From NCBI GenBank assembly GCA_904397865.1, contig CAJFOS010000003.1:62001-126000 (forward strand): 64,000 bases of DNA. Reading direction: 5' to 3'. Each line of letters starts with the position of its first letter. Position 1 is the stretch's first letter. This document shows, piece after piece, positions 34,289 through 43,939 of the stretch. Both the position numbers and the translations under genes were made by a program. The stretch comes from Candidatus Allochristensenella caecavium. GTDB lineage: Bacteria > Bacillota > Clostridia > Christensenellales > QAND01. The notes below the pieces were generated by a model. That model did no database searches. It had not been told where the DNA came from and saw nothing but the letters and a program-made list of their open reading frames with translations.

Positions 34289-36874
34289 ATGTCCAAGATT
34301 TTAGTCGTGGACGGCAATAGCCTGATGCACCGTGCATTTCATGCCTTGCCGTTATTGACCGATGAAAAGGGACGTTATACCAACGCCGTGTTCGGCTTTC
34401 TAGGGATGCTGCTGCGTTTGCTCAAAGACGAACAGCCGACCCATGCGGCTGTTGCGTTTGATATGCATGCACCAACATTTCGGCATAAACAATTTGAAGC
34501 ATACAAAGCAGGCCGTAAGGCTACGCCGGAGGAGTTGCGTCCGCAGTTTGACCTTTGCAAGCAGGCCCTGCAGGCGATGGGCGTTGCCATTTTGGAACGC
34601 GAAGGGTTTGAAGCGGACGATATTTTGGGTACGCTGGCGCGCATGGCGCAGGATAAACAGGCGGAGGCCGTGCTTGTCACGGGCGACCGGGATGCACTGC
34701 AGCTTGTTGCGCCGCATGCAGTTGTGCTGTATACCAAACGGGGCATTAGTGAAACCGACCGCATGGACGAACAGGCGGTTTTGGATAAGTGGGGCGTCAT
34801 GCCGGACCGTGTGCCGGATTTGAAAGGCCTGATGGGAGATAGTTCGGATAACATTCCAGGCGTACCCGGTGTGGGAGAGAAGACGGCCCGTACGCTTTTG
34901 CAGAAGTTCGGCGATTTGGAATCGGTATTGGCGCACGCGCAGGAAGCGGGCGGCCCTAAACTGCGCGCGTCCTTGCAAACCTATGCGGACCAGGCACGCA
35001 TGAGCCGGGACCTTGCCACCATCGATACCCATATTCCCGGCGGCTTTGACTGGGATTCGTTGCATTTCACTTATCCGGATGTGGAGAAGGTACGGCCTGC
35101 GTTCACCGAACTTGGCTTTGTATCGCTGCTCAAACGCATGGGCGCTATGCCCGCTGAAACCGGGCAAACTGAACAAACGGCTGCTTTTCCACCAGTGGAA
35201 GAAAAAAGACTTGACCAGTTGGAGGACTTGCGCCATCTGATGGATGCGCACTCCGGCCCATGGGCCGTTTTGTGGGAGGCAGAGCGGATAAGCCTGGCGG
35301 CGGATGAAACAACGGCATACGAAGTGCCGTTTGCCATGACGCTTTTGGGCGATGGCGTAGACCCTGACCAGGCGCGGCAACTTGTAGCGGCATTGCTGGC
35401 AAATCCGCAGATTGATAAAATTGTATTCGATGCCAAGTCGTTGGCGCACGCGCTGTTGCCGTTGAATGTTCGTTTGGCTGGAGACGTGCAGGATGCTATG
35501 CTGGCAGCATACGTATGCAATCCTGCGCAGGGGCAAAAAGGGCTGGACAAGTTGTGTCAGGCTTATCAGATATGTCCGGAAGGACAAACCGCTACGGCCG
35601 CCCACCTGATGCAGTTGTTCCGTCTGCTGGATGAACAGATGCACCGTGATGAGGTTTATACGGTTTACCATGATTTGGAACTGCCGCTCTGGCCGGTGCT
35701 GTTTGCCATGGAATGCGAAGGCTTCCGTGTGGATACGGCGGTCCTCAAACAGATGAGCGATGCCTATGGCGAACGCCTGCATTCGATAGAGGAGCAGGTG
35801 CATGCATTGGCAGGCCATCCATTCAATCTCAATTCAACCAAACAGTTGGGCGAGGTATTGTTTGATGAATTGAAGTTGCCTGCGCTGAAAAAAACCAAAA
35901 CAGGCTATTCGACGGACATCGCCGTATTGGAACAATTGACCGATGTACATCCCATCATCCCGCTGATGATTGAATACCGTAAACTGTCCAAATTAAAATC
36001 CACTTACCTGGACGGCCTGCAGGCTGTAGCGGATGAGCACGGGCGCGTTCACACGCGATTTACGCAAAACGTTACCGCAACGGGCCGCATCTCTTCGCTG
36101 GAACCGAATCTGCAAAATATCCCGGTCCGTACCGAGCAGGGCCGCGAAATCCGGCGGGCATTTATTGCTTCTGCGCCGGGCCGTCTATTGGTCACGGGGG
36201 ATTATTCACAGATTGAACTGCGGATTTTGGCCCACATGGCGCAGGAGGACCATATGCGGGATGTATTCGCACATGGCGGCGATATTCATACCAGTACGGC
36301 TGCGCTTGTCAACGGCGTGCCGATAGAACAGGTCACAAAACAGATGCGCAGCGCGGCAAAAGCCGTGAACTTTGGCATTGTGTACGGCATCAGTGATTTT
36401 GGTTTGTCGCAGAATCTGCATATTACGCGCAAACAGGCGGCCGCGACAATTGACCAGTATTTAAATACTTATCCGCGTATTCGTTCCTATATGGATGCCT
36501 GCATTGCACAAGGCAAAACGGATGGCTATGTTACCACTCTGTTCGGACGCCGCCGTTATACGCCGGAACTGCGCAGCAAAAACTATAATCAGCGCTCCTT
36601 TGGTGAACGCATCGCCATGAACGCGCCGATTCAGGGCACGGCTGCGGACATCATCAAGGCCGCGATGATAGCCGTCTATGACCGCCTAGCCAAGGAACTG
36701 CCCGATGCAAAACTCATTTTGCAGGTCCATGATGAATTGATTGTCGATTGTGCACCGCAGGATGCGGAAAAGGTACAGCAGCTCATGCATGCGTGTATGG
36801 AACACGTAGTCGAATTGTCCGTGCCGCTGGAAGTGGAGGTCAGCCAGGGGGAAAACTGGCTGGAAGCCAAATGA
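34289..36874 (+). CDS. polA: DNA polymerase I
   Basis: An 861-residue repair and Okazaki-fragment polymerase. The 5'-3' exonuclease domain (1-290) has VVDGNSLMHRAF and VTGDRDALQLV. The middle region (about 300-460) has the exonuclease fold but lacks the metal-binding Asp-x-Glu motif, so proofreading is probably absent, as in Bacillus Pol I. The polymerase domain shows RRAFIA, DYSQIELRILAHM, KAVNFGIVYGIS and the final VHDELIVD. ATG 34289 has AAGGAGG upstream. It overlaps coaE by four bases. Confidence 0.96.
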   Translation: MSKILVVDGNSLMHRAFHALPLLTDEKGRYTNAVFGFLGMLLRLLKDEQPTHAAVAFDMHAPTFRHKQFEAYKAGRKATPEELRPQFDLCKQALQAMGVAILEREGFEADDILGTLARMAQDKQAEAVLVTGDRDALQLVAPHAVVLYTKRGISETDRMDEQAVLDKWGVMPDRVPDLKGLMGDSSDNIPGVPGVGEKTARTLLQKFGDLESVLAHAQEAGGPKLRASLQTYADQARMSRDLATIDTHIPGGFDWDSLHFTYPDVEKVRPAFTELGFVSLLKRMGAMPAETGQTEQTAAFPPVEEKRLDQLEDLRHLMDAHSGPWAVLWEAERISLAADETTAYEVPFAMTLLGDGVDPDQARQLVAALLANPQIDKIVFDAKSLAHALLPLNVRLAGDVQDAMLAAYVCNPAQGQKGLDKLCQAYQICPEGQTATAAHLMQLFRLLDEQMHRDEVYTVYHDLELPLWPVLFAMECEGFRVDTAVLKQMSDAYGERLHSIEEQVHALAGHPFNLNSTKQLGEVLFDELKLPALKKTKTGYSTDIAVLEQLTDVHPIIPLMIEYRKLSKLKSTYLDGLQAVADEHGRVHTRFTQNVTATGRISSLEPNLQNIPVRTEQGREIRRAFIASAPGRLLVTGDYSQIELRILAHMAQEDHMRDVFAHGGDIHTSTAALVNGVPIEQVTKQMRSAAKAVNFGIVYGISDFGLSQNLHITRKQAAATIDQYLNTYPRIRSYMDACIAQGKTDGYVTTLFGRRRYTPELRSKNYNQRSFGERIAMNAPIQGTAADIIKAAMIAVYDRLAKELPDAKLILQVHDELIVDCAPQDAEKVQQLMHACMEHVVELSVPLEVEVSQGENWLEAK

Positions 36875-37470
36875 GATATAAACTTATCGGGCTTACGGGA
36901 AACACCGGCGCAGGAAAAAGCACTGTGGCAGCCGCGCTTGTGGAAAAGGGGGACGCTGTCTTGCTGGATGCGGACGCCATCGCCCGTCAGCTGCAGCAGC
37001 CTGGCAGCGAGGCGCTTAAGACGATAGCTGCGCATTTTGGGGCGCAGGTGCTTGCTCGCGATGGCTCCTTGAACCGGGCTGCGCTGGGGCGTCTTGTCTT
37101 TTCGGATGTCGTGCAAAAACAGGCGCTCGAAAGCATCATGTGGCCGCGTATCGCGGATGTGATTGAACAACGCCTGCAAGAACAAACACGATGGATGGTA
37201 TTGGACGCGCCGCTGTTGTTTGAAAGCGGCCTGGACGCCCTCTGTTATCAGACATGGATGGTTGTTGCGCCCGAATCGGTACGCCGCGCACGCATCATGG
37301 CACGCGACGGCATCGACGCAACACAGGCGCAAATGCGCATCGATGCGCAGGTTTCTCAGCAAGCAAAATTACGGATGGCCACGCATATACTCGATGGTAC
37401 ACAGCCGCGTGAGGTGTTGTGTGCACAGGCATTGGCCCTTTTTCAACAAGCAAAGGATTTGTGGGGATGA
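36871..37470 (+). CDS. coaE: dephospho-CoA kinase
   Basis: CoaE phosphorylates dephospho-CoA in the last step of coenzyme A synthesis. The 199-residue protein has P-loop GLTGNTGAGKSTVA, DADAIARQL and WMVLDAPLLFESGLD. The ATG overlaps the polA stop (ATGA), the usual polA-coaE arrangement, and the next gene overlaps in the same way. The start at 36871 is set by homology and coupling rather than by the longer open frame. Confidence 0.95.
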   Translation: MRYKLIGLTGNTGAGKSTVAAALVEKGDAVLLDADAIARQLQQPGSEALKTIAAHFGAQVLARDGSLNRAALGRLVFSDVVQKQALESIMWPRIADVIEQRLQEQTRWMVLDAPLLFESGLDALCYQTWMVVAPESVRRARIMARDGIDATQAQMRIDAQVSQQAKLRMATHILDGTQPREVLCAQALALFQQAKDLWG

Positions 37471-38042
37471 AACGCAAACAGAAAGCGCAGCGAAAGCTGT
37501 GGATTGTTTTAATGGCGGTCGTCTTGGCTATCGCCGTCTCATTTGGTATTTTTCTGGTCGCGCAGCGGGTTTCGTACCCGCTTAAATACCAAGACCAGAT
37601 TGAACAGATGGCCCGTAAATACGATTTGGAACCTTCGCTCATCTTTGGCGTGATTCATACTGAAAGCCGCATGAACCCGCAGGCGGTCTCTCCCGTGGGG
37701 GCTGTTGGTTTGATGCAAATCATGCCGGATACGGGTCAAGGGATTGCACAGAAGCTAAACTGGGAAGACTTTGAAGAAGAACAGTTGAAAATGCCTGAGA
37801 AAAACCTGGAACTTGGCTGCTGGTATCTGCGTTATCTGCTGGACCGTTTTGATGCGGATATCAATGCCGTTCTGGCGGGCTATAATGCGGGGCCCAATCG
37901 GGTCGCACAGTGGTTGCAGAACGAAGCGTATACCACCAACGGCAAGCTGACCACCATTCCCAATAAGGACGCAGAACAATACGTAGAAAGGGTACTTCAT
38001 GCCAAAGAAAAATACCAGAGTCTGTATAAAGTCGACTATTAA
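37467..38042 (+). CDS. lytic transglycosylase (SLT domain), membrane-anchored
   Basis: A 191-residue murein-cleaving enzyme. Residues 8-32 are one membrane helix after a basic start, followed by an SLT domain with catalytic Glu in FGVIHTESRMNP and the motifs AVGLMQIMPDTG and AGYNAGPNRV. It should act on peptidoglycan outside the membrane. The ATG overlaps the coaE stop. In Clostridia a transglycosylase often follows coaE. Confidence 0.92.
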   Translation: MKRKQKAQRKLWIVLMAVVLAIAVSFGIFLVAQRVSYPLKYQDQIEQMARKYDLEPSLIFGVIHTESRMNPQAVSPVGAVGLMQIMPDTGQGIAQKLNWEDFEEEQLKMPEKNLELGCWYLRYLLDRFDADINAVLAGYNAGPNRVAQWLQNEAYTTNGKLTTIPNKDAEQYVERVLHAKEKYQSLYKVDY

Positions 38043-39663
38043 AATATTTGCGCTGTGCCTATGCCTGTTGTTGCTGTTGACGGGCTGCGGCGGACAGGAC
38101 AGCGAAGTGCAGAGTTCGCCAAGCCCGACATCCACGGATAAACTGGGGGGAACGGGCGCGCCCTTGTCTGGCGGAACGATGAAAATCGTCATGACGGCCA
38201 ATCCGCAAACGCTGAACCCATTGCTGGCCAAGAGCCGCGAGATGATTGATTTGTTTGACCTCATATATGACCCATTGATTCGTTATGACGACACGCTCAG
38301 CCCGTTGCCGGGCCTGGCGGAGCGTTGGGAATTGGGCGAAGATGGGAAAACCTGGACGCTTTATCTGCGCAAGGATGCAAAGTTCCACAACGGTCAGGCG
38401 TTTACTGCAGCGGACGTTGTCTACACGTTGGACCAGCTGAAAGCAATTTATGACGACAGCACCCAAACCTCTACTTATAGCGGCGCCATGCGGCTGATTG
38501 CTTCCTATGCCGCGGTGGATGACTATACGCTAACCATTACCTGCAGACAAAAACCAGGTCATTTGCTTAGTGTATTAACATTTCCCATTGTTCAAAATGG
38601 AACGATAAGCGATACAGCATTGGCTGGTGGAACGGGAGCCTATGTTCCGTCCGATTACGATGCGGCCAAAGGCATGACGCTTACGGCGAACAGCGCCTGG
38701 TGGCGCCGCACGCCCTATATTTCCAGGATTGAAGTGAAGGCGATGCCCGACCCCACTACGGCGTTAACCAGTATGAATGTTAAGCTCGTTGATATCGTGC
38801 ACACCGACTCACTCAATGCGAACACCTATAAACAGCCCGATAGCGTAGATGTGCATGAGCTGATGACCCAGGAATATGAATGTATCATTCCCAATTTTAA
38901 GCGCGCGCCAATGGATGATGGCCGCATGCGGCAGGCCATTTTAGCGGCGTTAGACCGTAAGACCATTATCACGGAGGCTTATCTGACCCATGCCATTTCA
39001 GTCGACGTACCGATTCCACCGGATGCTTATTATTATGACCAAACACATATCCAACACGAATATAATCCGGGAACGGCGCAGTCGCTTTTGACGGAGATGG
39101 GTTATGCGGATGCCGATGGCGATGGGTATGTGGAGAAGGACGGCGTCCCGTTTACCCTGCGCATCATCGTCAATGAAAATCCGTCCAATACAGCCCGCGT
39201 GGATGCTGCCAAAATGGCCAAGGACCAGCTTAAAAAGGTAGGGCTGCAGTGTGAGGTGTCCATTCTCTCCTGGAGCAACTATCAAAAAGAGCTAAGTGCC
39301 GGGAATTTTGATTTGGCGCTCTGTGGATTCTCCATCCCATTGGACGGGGATTTGAGTTTTATGCTGTCTTCGACCTCTTCACAAAACTATGGCGGCTATT
39401 CTTCTGCAACGATGGACCAGTACCTGGCTACTTATACAGCAGCTACAACGGAAAGTCAAATCAAAAGCACTGCGGCCGATATTCAACGCCTTTTTTCACA
39501 GGATTTACCGCTTATCAGCCTCTACTTCCGCACCAACACGCTGGTGACATCTGCTTCCATCAAAGGCATCCAGGGAGCCAGGGATATGAGCGTATATCGA
39601 GAGGTAGAGCAGTGGTATATTTTGCAGGAGGGGGATGAGGATAAGGTCGCCGTCCCGCAATGA
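37999..39663 (+). CDS. ABC transporter substrate-binding lipoprotein (family 5, peptide/nickel type)
   Basis: A 554-residue solute-binding protein anchored by a lipid. The signal peptide ends with lipobox LLTGC (cysteine at 30). The SBP family 5 signature is in LAERWELGEDGKTWTLYLRKDAKFHNGQAFTAADVVY, split over that region. It overlaps the transglycosylase gene by 44 bases. No permease or ATPase gene accompanies it, so it is an orphan binding protein. The ligand is probably a peptide, but this is not certain. Confidence 0.88.
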   Translation: MPKKNTRVCIKSTIKIFALCLCLLLLLTGCGGQDSEVQSSPSPTSTDKLGGTGAPLSGGTMKIVMTANPQTLNPLLAKSREMIDLFDLIYDPLIRYDDTLSPLPGLAERWELGEDGKTWTLYLRKDAKFHNGQAFTAADVVYTLDQLKAIYDDSTQTSTYSGAMRLIASYAAVDDYTLTITCRQKPGHLLSVLTFPIVQNGTISDTALAGGTGAYVPSDYDAAKGMTLTANSAWWRRTPYISRIEVKAMPDPTTALTSMNVKLVDIVHTDSLNANTYKQPDSVDVHELMTQEYECIIPNFKRAPMDDGRMRQAILAALDRKTIITEAYLTHAISVDVPIPPDAYYYDQTHIQHEYNPGTAQSLLTEMGYADADGDGYVEKDGVPFTLRIIVNENPSNTARVDAAKMAKDQLKKVGLQCEVSILSWSNYQKELSAGNFDLALCGFSIPLDGDLSFMLSSTSSQNYGGYSSATMDQYLATYTAATTESQIKSTAADIQRLFSQDLPLISLYFRTNTLVTSASIKGIQGARDMSVYREVEQWYILQEGDEDKVAVPQ

Positions 39664-39672
39664 AAAAAACGG

Positions 39673-39700
39673 TTGACTTTTCCCCTACGGGTATTATAAT
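39673..39700 (+). promoter_or_regulatory. promoter of tRNA-Leu(GAG)
   Basis: TTGACT (39673-39678), 16 bases, TATAAT (39695-39700), with the start near 39707. Confidence 0.7.
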
Positions 39701-39735
39701 ATTCAACATGTGAGTAAACAGCATATGTTGAATAT

Positions 39736-39820
39736 GCGAGAGTGCTGGAACTGGCAGACAGGCACGTTTGAGGGGCGTGTGTCGCAAGGCGTACGGGTTC
39801 AAGTCCCGTCTCTCGCACCA
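39736..39820 (+). tRNA. tRNA-Leu (anticodon GAG)
   Basis: An 85-base class II tRNA: acceptor GCGAGAG/CTCTCGC, encoded CCA and TTCAAGTC in the T loop. The anticodon stem CACGT/GCGTG encloses loop TTGAGGG, giving anticodon GAG. It has its own promoter and terminator, and marks the left border of the accessory region. Confidence 0.95.
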
Positions 39821-39840
39821 GCGGCAAGTTGCCGCACCCC

Positions 39841-39883
39841 AATATCGCAATTCACTTTGGTGGATTGCGATATTTTCGTTGCT
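39841..39883 (+). terminator. terminator of tRNA-Leu(GAG)
   Basis: AATATCGCAAT pairs with ATTGCGATATT around TCACTTTGGTGG and is followed by TTCGTT. A small GCGGCAA/TTGCCGC hairpin precedes it at 39821. Confidence 0.7.
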
Positions 39884-40318
39884 CGAAAGAAAGTATCCAT
39901 TTCGGCAGTCTCCACCAGTTCGAGTGTTCATAGCCGATTTAAATTATGAACACGCGTTTTTTTACCTATTGGTTTCCGTGATATGTATGGAGCGGGTTTT
40001 CACCCGCTCTTGTATTTCAATAAAATAAGGGAGTATACTCGAAGTTAACCTTTTCGAGCATCTCCCTTGTAGTCACTTCCGCAGTCGAGATTTTAATGAG
40101 TGGGTTACTATCCGCTTGTTTCCATTTTTACTTATACGTTGCGTCTTTCTGTTTAATCGGTTTTTTAAAGGCCGCGCTGTCAGCGCTTCCATCTCCATAA
40201 ATTGCCCCGATAGAGTGAAACTCGCCACGAAATCCGGATGTGCAGTGCGTTGGATTCCGGCAATTCTATCGTTAATTCGATTCTCTCTCTGATAAACAAT
40301 CGATTGAGCTTTGTAAAG
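39884..40318. other. gene-free stretch at the border of the accessory region
   Basis: No gene is seen. It contains two hairpins, GAGCGGG/CCCGCTC (39993-40012) and a longer one with arms AAGGGAG and CTCCCTT plus CTCGAA/TTCGAG (40027-40070). No copy of the tRNA 3' end was found nearby, so there is no evidence for an attachment site. Confidence 0.4.
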
Positions 40319-40981
40319 CTATTTTTTAATAAATTCAATATCAACATTGCCGTTATTGCTGGATACGTTCAATGTCTTTTCTCCATCTTCTTTGTTGTCC
40401 GGCAGATTACTTTTTCCTTTTTTGGTTTCAGACCGAATGGAAAAATCATCCGCACTTCCGGAAATCGCACCGGAAATATTTCCATTTTTGACGTTTAGAG
40501 TCAATGTACTGCCTACCCCTAAGTTCTCAAAGCGAATGTTTCCTCCATTAGAGGCAATGTTGACGCCTCCGCTTACATTTAATGATGGAAGGGATATATC
40601 CTCATTGGTCGTAGACAGTGTAAGACTTTCCAAAAGTGCGTCGGGTATCTGTAATAATATTTTCCGGTCTTCGGCAGATGGCTTCCATCCAATATAATCC
40701 GCCCACTCTTTGTTGCTGGTGCTTGTCATAGATAACACACCGCCATCAGAAACGGAAATCTCATAATACTCCTTGCTGTTTTCGGAATATTGGAGATGAA
40801 CCTGTTCATCCTCGGATAATGTTACTTCGATATTTCTATCTCGTACATCAAGATGGATGGCCTTGACCTGTGTATCCGGTGTATAACTTTTGACCTGAAA
40901 TGGTTCGCGGTTGTCTGAACAGCCTGTCAAAAGAAAACTGCTTATTACGAGACACAATACCAACGAAAATGTTTTTTTCAT
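40319..40981 (-). CDS. DUF4097 family beta-strand-repeat lipoprotein
   Basis: A 220-residue lipoprotein (signal ending SFLLTGC, cysteine at 21). The mature part is a ladder of short beta strands of the DUF4097 type, with repeats such as LTLSTTNEDISLPSL, VNIASNGGNIRFENL and LTLNVKNGNISGAI. The role of this family is unknown; many members lie beside regulators or membrane genes. GGAGGAAG precedes the ATG. The gene is AT-richer than its neighbours and may be acquired. Confidence 0.83.
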   Translation of the reverse strand: MKKTFSLVLCLVISSFLLTGCSDNREPFQVKSYTPDTQVKAIHLDVRDRNIEVTLSEDEQVHLQYSENSKEYYEISVSDGGVLSMTSTSNKEWADYIGWKPSAEDRKILLQIPDALLESLTLSTTNEDISLPSLNVSGGVNIASNGGNIRFENLGVGSTLTLNVKNGNISGAISGSADDFSIRSETKKGKSNLPDNKEDGEKTLNVSSNNGNVDIEFIKK

Positions 40982-41239
40982 TTTCTCTTCCTCCGTTTGT
41001 AGATTAAAGTTGCAAGCCTAACTTGTAGCAACGTCCGGTTTAATCAATATTTTTGATAAACTGGAATCCACAAGAAAGACTAAGATGTTCTGCATGTAGA
41101 TTTGTGTTGTTTTATATGGCTGCTTGTCTGTACTGCTTTGTAACTTGATTAAGTACTATTATGCGGCCATTGCTCGCTTTACCTCATCGTTGGCATAGAT
41201 TGATTTGCCCCCTTTTTTCATGATAAGATAAATCATAAA

Positions 41240-41257
41240 CTCTTGTGTTACACAAAG
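41240..41257. promoter_or_regulatory. inverted repeat upstream of the MerR gene
   Basis: CTTGTG-TTA-CACAAAG lies 19 bases before the MerR ATG and could be its autoregulatory operator. Confidence 0.4.
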
Positions 41258-41275
41258 GTCAAGAGGGCGAATCAA

Positions 41276-42058
41276 ATGAAGAACTATTTTTCAATCGGAG
41301 AAGCAGCAAAAGAGGCTCATACAACAAGTGAAACGCTGCGGCACTATGACCGTATCGGATTAGTGAAGCCGGGGAAAAAGGATGAATGGACAAATTACCG
41401 CTATTATACTGAGCAGGATATTGTCCGTTTGAATACAGTACGGGCATTGCAGCTCATGGATTTACCTTTGCGGGAAATAAAAAAGGTATTGGAATATGAT
41501 GACCTCGAAAAAATTGTAGATTTTTTGATACAGGCAGAGAAAAAGGCTGATGAAAAAATAGAGGCGCTTCAGTACAGTAAATCCAAAATCCAGTTGGCAA
41601 AAGCGGACTATGAAAAGAAATTGCAAAATCGCAAAAGCCCAATGGGTACTTTTATCAAAGATATTCCAGAACGTGTTATTTTGCTATCGGACACCTTACA
41701 AGAGCCAACGCTTGATAACCTTTGGAATTATCTCAGCCACTTCTATGATAAAGTTACGCCTGCTTTAAAAGAACAATTTTACTTTGAAGATTTAGCTGGT
41801 ATATATACGGAGAATAACGATGCAAGGCTTTTTGCGGTTTGTATTCGCTATGTAGATATAGACGGATTAAAGGTGTTGCCTAAAGGGAAATATTTGTGTG
41901 CTGAATGCACGGAAGAAACGCGAGAACATATATTAAGCCAGATACTGCGTATAGCCCGTACAAAATATGGTGTTGAACCAACATTTACAGTTCAGTTAAT
42001 CGTGGTGTCCGGCATTTTGCACTGGAATTATGAAGTACAGGTCTACATTGGGGAGTAA
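41276..42058 (+). CDS. MerR family transcriptional regulator with effector-binding domain
   Basis: A 260-residue regulator. The winged-helix part (1-70) reads YFSIGEAAKEAHTTSETLRHYDRIGLVKP, then a dimerising coiled-coil (about 80-125) and a GyrI/AraC-like effector domain to the end. Such proteins usually respond to hydrophobic drugs and activate an efflux gene, but no transporter is adjacent. It lies in the AT-rich part of the accessory region. ATG 41276 is preferred over the open frame from 41243 on homology. Confidence 0.87.
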   Translation: MKNYFSIGEAAKEAHTTSETLRHYDRIGLVKPGKKDEWTNYRYYTEQDIVRLNTVRALQLMDLPLREIKKVLEYDDLEKIVDFLIQAEKKADEKIEALQYSKSKIQLAKADYEKKLQNRKSPMGTFIKDIPERVILLSDTLQEPTLDNLWNYLSHFYDKVTPALKEQFYFEDLAGIYTENNDARLFAVCIRYVDIDGLKVLPKGKYLCAECTEETREHILSQILRIARTKYGVEPTFTVQLIVVSGILHWNYEVQVYIGE

Positions 42059-42130
42059 AATACGGGAATGCTGCATAGCTACAACTCCCTGCAAGTCATC
42101 ATTGGCTAAGGGCGTTACGACTCTAGCCGC

Positions 42131-43036
42131 TTATGAATGGGATACGTTTTCGGTTTCGATGAGTTGTTGAAGTGTTTGCAGAAAGGCCTCAGCTGCTTTT
42201 GAAAACACCTGGTATTTCTTCCATACAATAAAGCATGACGCCTCCAATGGTGGAGAAAAAGGGCGGAAGCAGAGATTGCTTCCATGTGTGTGAATAAGCT
42301 TATCCAGGCCCAAAGCGTACCCAAGCCCTTCATCCACCAATAAGGAGGCGTTAAAAAGCAGATTGTAAGTAGCAACAATATGCAATTCGGATTCTTTCCG
42401 TTGAAGCCAACGTCCTAAGTAGTGGTTATCTCCTTTTTGATGAGAAACAATCAAAGGTTTATCCCACAGGTCTGCTGGACAAATGTACTGTTTTTCCGCT
42501 AACGGGGCGTCTTTACGCATCAGCACGCCCCACGTGTCTTTTATGGGAACGGGAATTATTTCATATTTTTGTGAGTCAATTTCGGTAAAAAGCAAGCCAA
42601 AGTCAATCAGTCCCTTATCCAGATGTTCGAGTACATGCTCCGCATTGCCGCTGGAGATATGATACCGAATATCAGGATATTTTTTTTGCAACGTTTTAGC
42701 AACTTTGGCAAACAAACGTACGATGTTGGTTTCACCTGCGCCAATGAACACATCACCGGCAATTGTTTCATCGGACTGGGTAATTTCATTTTCCGTCCGT
42801 CTGACCAGCGAGAGGATTTCCTCCGCACGTTTGCGCAGAATCATTCCTTCTTCCGTTAAGGTGACTTTGCGGGAACCCTTCACGCCACGAATAAGCAATT
42901 GCTTGCCCAACTCCATTTCCAGCGCTTTGAGCTGTGTGGACAAGGCGGGTTGGGAAACATGCAGGGAACTAGCGGCGGCCGTAATGTTTTGTTCCCTTGC
43001 AACTGCTAAGAAATATTCCAATACACGGAGTTCCAT
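42131..43036 (-). CDS. LysR family transcriptional regulator
   Basis: A 301-residue LysR regulator. The N-terminal helix-turn-helix is MELRVLEYFLAVAREQNIT with AASSLHVSQPALSTQLKALE, and the rest is a periplasmic-binding-like effector domain. AGGAGG lies before ATG 43036 (GTG 43039 is also possible). It is divergent from the lipoprotein gene at 43177, so it may control that gene and those after it. Inducer unknown. Confidence 0.9.
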   Translation of the reverse strand: MELRVLEYFLAVAREQNITAAASSLHVSQPALSTQLKALEMELGKQLLIRGVKGSRKVTLTEEGMILRKRAEEILSLVRRTENEITQSDETIAGDVFIGAGETNIVRLFAKVAKTLQKKYPDIRYHISSGNAEHVLEHLDKGLIDFGLLFTEIDSQKYEIIPVPIKDTWGVLMRKDAPLAEKQYICPADLWDKPLIVSHQKGDNHYLGRWLQRKESELHIVATYNLLFNASLLVDEGLGYALGLDKLIHTHGSNLCFRPFSPPLEASCFIVWKKYQVFSKAAEAFLQTLQQLIETENVSHS

Positions 43037-43176
43037 CACAATTACCTCCTGGTAAGAGTATAACGAGAAAATCCATAAAATTCAATTATGGAAAATGATA
43101 ATGAATAAGTATTTTATATAAATTGGATAGGCGCATATACTGAAATTGCAAAAGAACTTCCAAAGGAGGCGGCGAA

Positions 43177-43674
43177 ATGCATGCGAGCTACTCAAAAAAG
43201 GGGCGGGCATTCTTCCTTTCCATCTTGCTGGGTATTACGATGATTGGTTGCGCAGGAAGGATGGAGAATCCCATGCAGAATTCTAAAAATACAGATGCGT
43301 TTGACACGGAAGTCAACATCATTGCGACTACGCCAACGAGTATTGAATCGGAGGATGGATTTTGCACCGCCCTGTGTGACGGCAATTATGGGGTTACGGG
43401 CCTTCTTGTCCAGGCCAGCGTTGTGTCCAATAGTGAAGCGCCCCAATATTTTGCATGCAATCTGCTTTCTGACCGGAATGCGGACCACGTTCCGTGGGAT
43501 GGATTTGTGCGTTGCTACCATGACATGCAAATCCGCGAGGAATATACCTCGATAGGTCAGTTTGACACGATGGATGATAGGGAGAATAATCCTGCGTTGG
43601 ACGGCTGGGAAAGCCAAGTTATAGTTATGAACGAAGGAAAAGAACGAGCGTCGGGGAAGATGAGAAAACAATGA
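43177..43674 (+). CDS. putative lipoprotein of unknown function
   Basis: A 165-residue protein with a basic start and a hydrophobic segment ending MIGC (cysteine at 25), fitting a lipoprotein signal. I recognise no domain. The mature part has cysteines in FCTALCDG and a charged C-terminus. It follows AAAGGAGG and overlaps the next gene by 4 bases. Its C-terminal portion could be a fused or degraded fragment, given the decay in this region. Confidence 0.6.
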   Translation: MHASYSKKGRAFFLSILLGITMIGCAGRMENPMQNSKNTDAFDTEVNIIATTPTSIESEDGFCTALCDGNYGVTGLLVQASVVSNSEAPQYFACNLLSDRNADHVPWDGFVRCYHDMQIREEYTSIGQFDTMDDRENNPALDGWESQVIVMNEGKERASGKMRKQ

Positions 43675-43907
43675 TAAACAACGCGATGATTCGGGCAGTA
43701 ATGCAGAACTTAAGGGATGCTGGTTGTGATACGAAGACCGTGGACCGGTTTATGGAACTCGAAGAGGAAGGAGACATCCGCGGGCAGCTGGACTTGCTCG
43801 CAACCCATCGCCGCCGGTTATTGGACCGCCTGCATAAGGAAGAACGGTATATCGATTGCCTGGACTATTTGGTCTATCAGATGGAGAAAAATACGCCGGC
43901 AAGCTAG
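43671..43907 (+). CDS. small conserved hypothetical protein
   Basis: A 78-residue helical, charged protein (RAVMQNLRDAGCDTKTVDRF and LLDRLHKEERYIDCLDYLVY). I recall similar small proteins in gut Clostridia, without a known function. It is coupled to the lipoprotein gene by an ATGA overlap. It is probably in one transcript with the DUF3737 gene. Confidence 0.6.
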   Translation: MINNAMIRAVMQNLRDAGCDTKTVDRFMELEEEGDIRGQLDLLATHRRRLLDRLHKEERYIDCLDYLVYQMEKNTPAS

Positions 43908-43939
43908 CCCGGCCTATGATTTGTGAAAGGGGTATCTAC

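Noticed and set aside
39736-39820. tRNA-Leu(GAG) as attachment site of an integrated element
   Set aside because: No second copy of the tRNA 3' end and no integrase gene were seen in the window.
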